Positions 1 through 5,717 of a stretch of 6,436 nucleotides of DNA are shown here, piece after piece; the first letter of the stretch is position 1; each line of letters starts with the position of its first letter. Origin of the DNA: Desulfobacterales bacterium (GTDB lineage: Bacteria > Desulfobacterota > Desulfobacteria > Desulfobacterales > UBA5852); NCBI GenBank assembly GCA_016735415.1, contig JAERRP010000099.1, forward strand, positions 1 to 6,436, read 5' to 3'. A program made the translations under genes and the position numbers. The notes under the pieces are model-generated. The model had not been told where the DNA came from. It did not search any database and saw only the letters and a list, made by a program, of their open reading frames with translations.

Positions 1-347
1 GGCTGCGGTTCAGGAGCCGGCGCGGGTTCCGGTGGTTTGGCGTCCTTCACCGGTTCCGGCGGTGGTTGCGGTTGGTCCGCTTCGGCCGGGGGTGGTGCCG
101 CCGCTTCGGCGGCGGCCGTATCGATCCGGCCCACCACCGTGCCGATGGGCACGGTTTCGCCTTCGGTCACCAGGATTTCCAGTCGGCCGGCGGCTTCGGC
201 TTCGACTTCCAGGGTGACCTTGTCGGTTTCGATCACAAAAACCAGCTCGCCTTTCCGGATCTGGGCCCCGTCGGGTCGGTACCACTCCGCCAGTAAGGCT
301 TCGGTTACGGATTCGCCCACACTGGGCACTTTGATTTCGACAATCAT
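1..347 (-). CDS. sucB: Dihydrolipoyllysine-residue succinyltransferase (E2 of 2-oxoglutarate dehydrogenase), N-terminal part
   Basis: This is the core subunit of the cytosolic 2-oxoglutarate dehydrogenase complex. Its lipoyl arm takes the succinyl group from E1 and passes it to CoA. Only 115 codons are in the window; the gene runs off the left edge. The visible part begins MIVEIKVPSVGESVTEALL and forms a lipoyl domain (about residues 2-77). The lipoylation site is Lys43 in ETDKVTLEV, a form typical of succinyltransferases. From about residue 79 a flexible linker rich in Ala, Pro and Glu begins. The E3-binding and catalytic domains lie outside the window. The start is well supported: AGGAG (358-354) sits 6 nt before the ATG, directly after the sucA stop codon. 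The 11-bp gap to sucA implies one mRNA and translational coupling. The lipoyl domain alone could belong to another E2, but the adjacent sucA makes SucB the best call. Confidence 0.94.
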   Translation of the reverse strand, partial: MIVEIKVPSVGESVTEALLAEWYRPDGAQIRKGELVFVIETDKVTLEVEAEAAGRLEILVTEGETVPIGTVVGRIDTAAAEAAAPPPAEADQPQPPPEPVKDAKPPEPAPAPEPQ

Positions 348-358
348 GGGTGTCTCCT

Positions 359-3109
359 TCAGTTGACGGCCATGCTGGCCGACCGGTCCGCTTCTTCGGT
401 TCCCACGGCTTTATCGATAATGGCGTCCTGCTGACGCCGGTAAATTTTGGGAAAGCCGGTGGCCGGGCTGGCCGCGGCCTCGCGTCCGATATAGGCCACC
501 GTCCGGTCCAGCAGGGCCTCCAGGCGCGGGCGCATGAATTGCCAGCCGCCCATATTCTCCGGTTCTTCCTGAACCCAGGCCCATTCCCGGGCCCCGGCAT
601 ATTGTTTGAAGAGGTCGCGGAGGGCCTTTTCCGGAAAGGGATAGAACTGTTCGATGCGTACGATGGCGGCGTCCTGTTTGCCGACCGCCTGGCTGCGCTG
701 CCGCAGTTCGTAGTAAATCTTGCCGCTGCAGAAGAGCACGCGGCGGGGGTTGCGCACGGCCTTGCCGTCGGCCATCACGGCTTCGAAACCGCCCCGGGTC
801 AAATCGTCCCGGGTGGATACGGCCTGGGGGTTGCGCAGCAGGCTTTTGGGGGGCATGACCACCAGCGGTTTGCGGCCGGCCTGGATCACCTGGCGGCGCA
901 GGAGATGGAAGTACTGGGCCGGCGTTGAGGGGTAGCAGACCTGCATGTTGTCCTGGGCGCAGAGCTGGAGAAAACGTTCCAGCCGGGCGCTGGAGTGCTC
1001 CGGCCCCTGGCCTTCGTAGCCGTGCGGCAGGAGCAGGGTCAGACCGCTCAAGCGCTGCCATTTGGATTCGCCCCCGGCGATAAAAAGATCGATGACGATC
1101 TGGGCGCTGTTGGAGAAATCCCCGAACTGGGCTTCCCAGATGGTCAAAGCTTCGGGGCGGATCATCGAATAGCCGTATTCGAAGCCCATGACGCTGTATT
1201 CGGCCAGCAGGCTGTTCAGCACCTCGTAGCGGGCCTGGTTGGAATCCAGGTTGTTGAGAGGGGTGTAATCCTGGCCGGTCTGAATATCCAGCCAGACGCT
1301 GTGGCGCTGGCTGAAAGTCCCCCGGGCACAGTCCTGGCCGCTCAGGCGGACCGGATGGCCCTGGGTCAGCAGGCTGGCCCACGCCAGGGATTCGGCATTG
1401 GCCCAGTCGATGCCCCTGTTTTCGGCCACGGCCGCGTGCCGGCGGTCCATCTGGCGCTTCAGCTTGGGATTGAGGGCGAAACCCTCCGGAGGGGTCGTCA
1501 GGCGCTGCGACAGATCGACGAGGGTTTCCGCGGGAACCCCGGTGGGCACGGTGTCATGGGAAAAGCGGCCGTGATAGCCCTCCCAGTTTTCGAAAAAGCG
1601 GATTTCGGGGAAAAGACAGGCGCTGTCGTGAACAAGGTCGAAGGATTCATTCAACTCGGCGGTGATCGCCTCCTCCAGGCGCTCGACGTCGCCCGCTGCC
1701 AGCGTGCCCCGGGAGACAAGGGTTTCGGCGTAGACTTTGTTGAGCGGGAGCCGCTTGCGGATGCGTGCGTACATCTGGGGCTGGGTGAAATAGGGTTCAT
1801 CGCCTTCGTTATGGCCGTAGCGCCGGTAGCAGACCAGGTCGATGACCACGTCCTTGGCAAAACGGTTGCGGTAATCCAGGGCCAGACGCCCGACCTGAAC
1901 CAGGGCCTCCGGGTTTTCACCGTGGACGTGGAAGATCGGCACCATCAGCATTTTAGCCACATCGGTGGAATAGCGGGTCGAGCGGGCATCCTCGGGCAGG
2001 GTGGTGTAGCCGATCTGGTTGTTGATGATGATGTGGACGGTGCCCCCGGTGCGGTAGCCCTCAAGCTGGGACATGTTGAGGGTTTCGGCCACGACCCCCT
2101 GGCCGGCAAAGGCAGCGTCGCCGTGGATCAGCAGGGGCAGCACCTGTCGGCGTTCCGTATCCGCGGCCAGGTCCTGCCGGGCGCGGACGATGCCCTCCAC
2201 CACCGGATTGACAGCTTCCAGGTGGCTGGGGTTGTTGACCAGGTATATGCGCAGATGCCCGCCGTTATCGCAGGCCAGATCCGCCAGGTAGCCGTTGTGG
2301 TATTTGACGTCGCCGGCGCCCACGAGCGCATCCGGGTCGTAGCAATGCTCGAACTCACTGAAGATGTCGGCATAGGATTTTCCAAGGAGATGGGTCTGAA
2401 CGTTGAGCCGGCCCCGGTGGGCCATGCCCAGGATGATTTCGCCCAGGCCGGTCTGGGCGGCATGCGTCGTCATTTGATGCAGCAGTGGAATCAGGGCGTC
2501 GCCGCCCTCCAGGGAAAAACGGGTCACGCCGATATACTTGCGGTTTAAAAACTGTTCGAAGAGCGCCGAGCGGCTGAGCTGTTCCAGAATTCGGCGCCGG
2601 GCGTCGTCGTCGATATCCGGACGGTTGCGGTTGGGCTCCATGCGGGCCTGCAGCCAGCGGCGCTCCTCCGGGTCCTGCAGATGCATGTACTCCACCCCGA
2701 TGGCGCGGCCATAGGTTTCCTTGAGGCTCCGGATGATGTCCTTGAGGGGCGCCGACTGCCCCTCAGGGGCAAAGGCCCGCGTGTAGAAGGATGTTTCCAG
2801 GTCATCGATTGTCAGCCCGAATGCGGACAACGCCAGGAGGGGATGCTCGGTGGGGCAGCTTTCGAGGGGATCCATGCAGGCCAGCAGGTGGCCCAGATCA
2901 CGGTAGCGGTACTTGAGGGCCTCGACTTTGGCCGGCCGCAGCAGATCTTCGGGGCGGGCCGCCTTCGCCGGTCCCAGATCGGCGCCGGCGCCGGCCTCGA
3001 AGCCCTTGAAGAAAAACTGCCAGTCGGCGGAAACCGATTGGGGGTCCTGCTGCCAGCGCCGGTACTGGGCGTCGATGAAATCGGCGTGATAGGTTTCGAA
3101 GCTGTTCAT
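359..3109 (-). CDS. sucA: 2-oxoglutarate dehydrogenase E1 component, thiamine-diphosphate dependent
   Basis: SucA decarboxylates 2-oxoglutarate on thiamine diphosphate and transfers the succinyl unit to the lipoyl group of SucB, the committed TCA step to succinyl-CoA. The protein has 916 residues, close to the usual 930 or so. Residues 1-40 (HADFIDAQYRRWQQDP, then DWQFFFKGF) are the N-terminal E1 segment that docks on the E2 core. The ThDP domain follows, with active-site histidines in HRGRLNV (His231) and DVKYHNG (His271), and the ThDP/Mg motif from GD (330-331) to NNQ (363-365). YGHNEGDEP lies at 431-439. The C-terminal transketolase-like half carries GQDCARGTFSQRH (591-603), LTIWEAQFGDF (655-665) and LLPHGYEGQGPEHSSARLER (693-712). 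There is no fused acyltransferase domain, unlike actinobacterial KGD. I chose ATG 3109 because the protein matches the family from there and AAGGA lies 9 nt upstream. An in-frame ATG at 3208 would sit at or before the predicted transcription start. Confidence 0.98.
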   Translation of the reverse strand: MNSFETYHADFIDAQYRRWQQDPQSVSADWQFFFKGFEAGAGADLGPAKAARPEDLLRPAKVEALKYRYRDLGHLLACMDPLESCPTEHPLLALSAFGLTIDDLETSFYTRAFAPEGQSAPLKDIIRSLKETYGRAIGVEYMHLQDPEERRWLQARMEPNRNRPDIDDDARRRILEQLSRSALFEQFLNRKYIGVTRFSLEGGDALIPLLHQMTTHAAQTGLGEIILGMAHRGRLNVQTHLLGKSYADIFSEFEHCYDPDALVGAGDVKYHNGYLADLACDNGGHLRIYLVNNPSHLEAVNPVVEGIVRARQDLAADTERRQVLPLLIHGDAAFAGQGVVAETLNMSQLEGYRTGGTVHIIINNQIGYTTLPEDARSTRYSTDVAKMLMVPIFHVHGENPEALVQVGRLALDYRNRFAKDVVIDLVCYRRYGHNEGDEPYFTQPQMYARIRKRLPLNKVYAETLVSRGTLAAGDVERLEEAITAELNESFDLVHDSACLFPEIRFFENWEGYHGRFSHDTVPTGVPAETLVDLSQRLTTPPEGFALNPKLKRQMDRRHAAVAENRGIDWANAESLAWASLLTQGHPVRLSGQDCARGTFSQRHSVWLDIQTGQDYTPLNNLDSNQARYEVLNSLLAEYSVMGFEYGYSMIRPEALTIWEAQFGDFSNSAQIVIDLFIAGGESKWQRLSGLTLLLPHGYEGQGPEHSSARLERFLQLCAQDNMQVCYPSTPAQYFHLLRRQVIQAGRKPLVVMPPKSLLRNPQAVSTRDDLTRGGFEAVMADGKAVRNPRRVLFCSGKIYYELRQRSQAVGKQDAAIVRIEQFYPFPEKALRDLFKQYAGAREWAWVQEEPENMGGWQFMRPRLEALLDRTVAYIGREAAASPATGFPKIYRRQQDAIIDKAVGTEEADRSASMAVN

Positions 3110-3116
3110 CCTGATA

Positions 3117-3124
3117 TTTCCTTT
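3117..3124 (-). promoter_or_regulatory. sucA ribosome binding site
   Basis: The minus strand reads AAAGGAAA here, with the AGGA core at 3122-3119, 9 nt before the ATG at 3109. It supports that start over the in-frame ATG at 3208, which has no such element. Confidence 0.7.
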
Positions 3125-3210
3125 AAATCCAATCAGTGGCAGGTTGGGGTGATGGTTGCGAGGCCGGAAGGGTGCGACAAACCTGGTGCCGCCCGGCGAA
3201 ACCAGCAAAA

Positions 3211-3239
3211 AGCATAAAGAAGCGGCCTGTGGTTGTCAA
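3211..3239 (-). promoter_or_regulatory. sigma-70 type promoter for sucAB
   Basis: On the minus strand a perfect -35 box TTGACA (3239-3234) is followed after exactly 17 bp by the -10 box TATGCT (3216-3211), which matches TATAAT at four of six positions. Transcription would begin near 3204, giving a leader of about 95 nt before the sucA ATG at 3109. Orientation, spacing and position all fit a housekeeping promoter for sucA-sucB. The start site is predicted from spacing only. I recognise no specific operator (such as an ArcA or CRP site) over it. Confidence 0.7.
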
Positions 3240-3255
3240 TTGGAAATCCCTTGCC

Positions 3256-3370
3256 AATCGGCGGGCCAGGTTTTACAAGGCAGGCGAGATGAACACGAAA
3301 GGCGTTCGATGGGAATGTCCTGCCGCCCGATCGGCGGGCCGAGCGCGGGTTTTGCCTGCCGATTGCCGAT
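3256..3370. repeat. Three copies of ATCGGCRGGC (two direct, one inverted) in the divergent intergenic region
   Basis: ATCGGCGGGC occurs at 3257-3266 and 3330-3339 on the plus strand; with the next base the identical unit is 11 bp, ATCGGCGGGCC. ATCGGCAGGC occurs on the minus strand at 3363-3354. A further partial copy, ATCGGC, lies on the minus strand at 3370-3365. All sit between the sucA promoter and the start of the plus-strand gene at 3401. They could be operator half-sites or parts of an RNA structure in the leader of the plus-strand genes. The motif is GC-rich in a GC-rich genome, so chance contributes, but three near-identical 10-mers within about 110 bp is notable. No known regulator is assigned. 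Confidence 0.45.
3328..3365 (+). other. Strong stem-loop upstream of the thioredoxin-HEAT gene
   Basis: Bases 3328-3339 can pair with 3354-3365 to form a 12-bp stem with two G-U pairs and a 14-nt loop. It ends 35 nt before the ATG at 3401. No T-run follows on either strand, so it is not an intrinsic terminator. It may be a 5' leader structure or a palindromic operator. The pairing is directly visible; any role is inferred, and no convincing plus-strand promoter was found to show that the region is transcribed. Confidence 0.45.
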
Positions 3371-3400
3371 AACACCACCGCTATCGATTTGGTCGGGTGA

Positions 3401-4369
3401 ATGATGAAGACCGAAGACATTGAACTTATTCAAAACCATCCGGGCCGGCAGACCGCCGGGACAGCGTTCGAGCTCGTCCTGACCCGCGATGCGCGCAGCC
3501 GTGAACTGGAAACTTTTGTGCGCACGATGGAAGAACAGTGGCCTGCGCTGGCGGTCGTGCGCACGCGTTCGGATGAGGACGGCCCCCCCTGTCTGGACCT
3601 GGGCGACGGGCTCCGGTTCCAGGGACTTCCCGAGGGAACCAAGCTGGCGCCGTTTCTGGATGCCCTCGCATCCAATCTTGAACCGCCCGTTGACGAACAC
3701 GGCGAACTTCTGGCGGGCATGGCGCTGACGGTCGAATTGCGGCTTTATGTGGCGGACCCGTGCCCTTTCTGTCCCCAGGTGGTGCGCCAGTGGGCCGCCC
3801 TGGCCCGGTCCGGTCCGCATCTGGGGGTGCGGATCGTGGATGGAGCCCTGTTTCCGGAAGATGTCGAACGGGACGGCATTCAGGCCGTGCCGACCCTGGT
3901 GCTGGACCGGGACTGGCGCTGGTCGGGGGATATTCCCGTCCGTGATGTCCTCCGTCAGATGGTGGATCGCGATCCTTCCAAATTCAGTGCCCGGGCCCTG
4001 GAGGGTCTCTTAAAGGAAGGCCGGGCCTCGGCGCTGGCAACGGTCATGCGGCAGCACGGGAGCATTTTCCCGGCCTTTGTCGATCTTTTGACCCACCCGA
4101 AATGGCCGATCCGGCTCGGTGCCATGGTGACGATGGAAGCATTGATCGAAGCCGATCCGGGATTGTCGGAAACGATCGTCCCGATGTTGATGAGGCGTTT
4201 TGCACACCTGGACGAGCAGGCCCAGGGCGATGCCCTTTATGTGCTGGGTCAAACCGGCAACCGTCAGACCCTGGCCCAGATTCAGGCCCTGCCCCTGGAC
4301 GGGGCCGGGGACGAACTGCGCCAGGCCGTCCGGGAAGCGGTTGAAAGCATTGCGGCACGCAGGCAATGA
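3401..4369 (+). CDS. Tandem thioredoxin-fold protein with CPFC motif and C-terminal HEAT-like repeats
   Basis: A predicted cytosolic thiol-disulfide protein of 322 residues, with no signal peptide or membrane segment. Residues about 20-95 resemble the redox-inactive first thioredoxin fold of AhpF or protein disulfide oxidoreductases (LRFQGLPEGTKLAPFLDAL at 71-89) and lack CXXC. Residues about 108-195 form a second fold with LYVADPCPFCPQVVRQ, the active site being Cys121-Pro-Phe-Cys124, and the usual cis-proline in QAVPTLVL (Pro164). Residues about 220-320 are helical and HEAT-like (FPAFVDLLTHPKWPIRLGA, then DALYVLGQTGNRQTL), which suggests a protein-binding surface. A stop codon lies directly before ATG 3401, so no upstream start in this frame is possible; ATG 3404 is an alternative, and the Shine-Dalgarno match is weak. 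The next gene encodes a hydrolase-OsmC fusion, pointing to a shared redox role. The substrate is unknown; a disulfide reductase for OsmC is an inference. Confidence 0.85.
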   Translation: MMKTEDIELIQNHPGRQTAGTAFELVLTRDARSRELETFVRTMEEQWPALAVVRTRSDEDGPPCLDLGDGLRFQGLPEGTKLAPFLDALASNLEPPVDEHGELLAGMALTVELRLYVADPCPFCPQVVRQWAALARSGPHLGVRIVDGALFPEDVERDGIQAVPTLVLDRDWRWSGDIPVRDVLRQMVDRDPSKFSARALEGLLKEGRASALATVMRQHGSIFPAFVDLLTHPKWPIRLGAMVTMEALIEADPGLSETIVPMLMRRFAHLDEQAQGDALYVLGQTGNRQTLAQIQALPLDGAGDELRQAVREAVESIAARRQ

Positions 4370-4393
4370 CCGTCATGCCCGGTCATACCACAT

Positions 4394-4410
4394 ACCATCT
4401 GATGGTTTTT
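4394..4410 (+). terminator. Weak hairpin with T-run between the redox genes
   Basis: ACCAT (4394-4398) pairs with ATGGT (4402-4406) around a 3-nt loop, followed by four more T residues. The 5-bp, AT-containing stem is too weak for efficient termination and sits just ahead of the next gene's ribosome binding site. At most it would attenuate read-through. A second 6-bp inverted repeat, ATGACC/GGTCAT (4366-4371 and 4381-4386), overlaps the preceding stop codon. Confidence 0.25.
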
Positions 4411-4416
4411 GATCCG

Positions 4417-4421
4417 AGGAG
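4417..4421 (+). promoter_or_regulatory. Ribosome binding site deciding the hydrolase-OsmC start
   Basis: AGGAG lies 8 nt before ATG 4430. The in-frame ATG 4424 would be only 2 nt from it, and TTG 4409 lies upstream of it, so ATG 4430 is the likely start. Confidence 0.75.
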
Positions 4422-4429
4422 AAATGGCC

Positions 4430-5671
4430 ATGCGTTTCGAAACCCTTGAATTTCCGAACCCCGAAGGTTTGCGGCTTTCAGCCCGGCTCGATTTGCCAGC
4501 CGACGGCCGGGCCAGGTCCTATGCGCTTTTTGCCCATTGTTTCACCTGCGGCAAGGATGCCAGGGCGGCGTTCTACATCAGCCGCGCTCTGACCCAGGCG
4601 GGCCTGGCGGTGCTGCGTTTCGATTTCACCGGCCTGGGACAAAGTGAAGGGAATTTTGCCGACACCAACTTTACTTCCAATGTGGACGACCTGGTTGAAG
4701 CCGCCCGTTTCATGACGGCGCGCGGGATGGCGCCAGCCATCCTGATTGGGCATTCCCTCGGCGGAGCGGCGGTGATTCAGGCTGCGGCCGCCATTCCCTC
4801 GGTTCAAGCCGTGGCTGTCATCGGGGCGCCGGCGGAGCCGGCGCATGTCAAACAGCACCTCAAAGGCGCACAGGACCGGATTGATCAGGAAGGCCAGGCC
4901 GAAGTGCAACTGGGTGGACGCGCTTTTCGCATCAAAAAGCAGTTTCTGGATGATGTCGACCAGGTGCGCATGGAGACGACCCTGCAGAATCTGGGGCGTG
5001 CCCTGCTGATCCTGCATTCCCCGACCGATGATGTGGTGGGCATCGAGAATGCCGCCCGGATTTACCGGGCCGCCCGTCATCCCAAAAGTTTCGTGTCCCT
5101 GGACGGTGCCGACCACCTGCTGGCCGACCCTGCCGATGCGCGCTATGCCGGCCAGCTTACGGCCGTCTGGGCGGCCCGCTATGTCGAAACACTTGATCTG
5201 CCGGCGACACGTGACGATCTGTCGATCAACCGGATCGTGGTGCGCACCGGCCGCCAGGGTTTTCTGAGCGACATCGTCGCCAACGGCCACCGCCTGAGCG
5301 CGGACGAACCCGAGGCGGTGGGCGGCACCAACCAGGGGCCGACCCCCTACGATCTGCTCCTTTCGGCTTTAGGCGCCTGCACCGGCATGACCCTGCGGAT
5401 GTATGCCGACCGCAAGCAGTGGCCGCTCGAAGAAATCGCGGTACAGTTGACGCACGCCAGAATTCACGCCGAGGACTGCAGCGCCTGCGAATCCGAGACG
5501 GGCTTTATCGACCATATCGAGCGGGAAATCGAACTGCATGGGCCCCTGACGGGCGAACAGCGCCAGCGCCTCAAGACCATAGCCGATCGCTGCCCGGTGC
5601 ACCGCACGCTGCAGTCGGAGACGATCATCGCGACGCGGCTGAAAAACAGCACGGAAGGGCATTCGGCTTGA
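4430..5671 (+). CDS. Bifunctional alpha/beta hydrolase - OsmC family protein
   Basis: A 413-residue fusion. Residues about 1-250 are an alpha/beta hydrolase: AHCFTCGKD near the oxyanion hole (Cys37, Cys40), [13 protein letters not shown], nucleophile Ser109 in GHSLGG, likely acid Asp200 or Asp201 in SPTDDVVG, and His229 in DGADHLL. Residues about 265-405 are an OsmC domain: [20 protein letters not shown] with the first catalytic Cys317, and DRCPVHRTL with Cys388, plus an extra CSAC pair (Cys350, Cys353) in HAEDCSACE. OsmC/Ohr proteins reduce organic hydroperoxides through their two cysteines; the hydrolase substrate of this fusion family is unknown. The two active sites look intact, so this is not a decayed gene. 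It is probably cytosolic. The gene follows the thioredoxin-HEAT gene by 60 bp on the same strand and may share its mRNA. Joint action on oxidised or acylated thiols or lipid peroxides is an inference. Confidence 0.95.
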   Translation: MRFETLEFPNPEGLRLSARLDLPADGRARSYALFAHCFTCGKDARAAFYISRALTQAGLAVLRFDFTGLGQSEGNFADTNFTSNVDDLVEAARFMTARGMAPAILIGHSLGGAAVIQAAAAIPSVQAVAVIGAPAEPAHVKQHLKGAQDRIDQEGQAEVQLGGRAFRIKKQFLDDVDQVRMETTLQNLGRALLILHSPTDDVVGIENAARIYRAARHPKSFVSLDGADHLLADPADARYAGQLTAVWAARYVETLDLPATRDDLSINRIVVRTGRQGFLSDIVANGHRLSADEPEAVGGTNQGPTPYDLLLSALGACTGMTLRMYADRKQWPLEEIAVQLTHARIHAEDCSACESETGFIDHIEREIELHGPLTGEQRQRLKTIADRCPVHRTLQSETIIATRLKNSTEGHSA

Positions 5672-5679
5672 AAAAGCCG
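5664..5679 (+). other. Stem-loop with GAAA tetraloop over the hydrolase-OsmC stop codon
   Basis: CGGCTT (5664-5669) pairs with AAGCCG (5674-5679) around the GNRA-type loop GAAA. The TGA stop (5669-5671) lies within it. No U-tract follows, so it is not a classical terminator. It could protect an mRNA end or weaken read-through into fumC. The pairing is seen; the role is inferred. Confidence 0.35.
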
Positions 5680-5687
5680 CGAGCGGG

Positions 5688-5693
5688 TATAAC
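5688..5693 (+). promoter_or_regulatory. Possible -10 element for fumC
   Basis: TATAAC matches the -10 consensus at five of six bases and lies 24 bp before the fumC ATG. The best -35 match, TTGAAA (5668-5673), is only 14 bp upstream, shorter than the optimal 17, so the promoter would be weak or would need an activator. The alternative is that fumC is read from upstream. Confidence 0.3.
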
Positions 5694-5717
5694 TTTATTG
5701 ATGAAAAGGCTACAGGT

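Noticed and set aside
10..600. A 196-codon minus-strand open frame over the sucA-sucB junction
   Set aside because: It runs across two well-supported genes in a different frame and gives a low-complexity Arg/Gly/Pro product; the sucB lipoyl domain is the real coding frame.
411..1382. A 323-codon open frame on the minus strand in another frame of sucA
   Set aside because: Its Pro/Arg/Gly-rich composition is typical of a shifted frame of a GC-rich gene and has no motif; sucA covers it fully without a break.
995..2548. A 517-codon open frame on the plus strand, antisense to sucA
   Set aside because: It mirrors the codon structure of sucA in a GC-rich gene; its translation shows no recognisable domain, while the minus strand matches 2-oxoglutarate dehydrogenase throughout.
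3110..3208. A longer N-terminus for SucA starting at ATG 3208
   Set aside because: The extra 33 residues do not look like the E1 family, there is no ribosome site, and the codon lies at or before the predicted transcription start of the TTGACA/TATGCT promoter.
3289..3372. A possible 27-codon plus-strand ORF in the intergenic region
   Set aside because: Its composition is random-looking, it overlaps the repeat and stem-loop structure, and it has only a poor ribosome site; not supportable as a gene or leader peptide.
4409..4429. Earlier starts (TTG 4409 or ATG 4424) for the hydrolase-OsmC gene
   Set aside because: TTG 4409 lies upstream of the AGGAG site and ATG 4424 is only 2 nt from it; ATG 4430 has ideal spacing.
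4478..5290. A 270-codon minus-strand open frame
   Set aside because: It is antisense to the hydrolase domain, whose motifs are intact; the antisense product is not recognisable.
5664..5679. Rho-independent terminator after the hydrolase-OsmC gene
   Set aside because: The stem is real, but no T-run follows it; the next bases are GC-rich, so termination is not supported.
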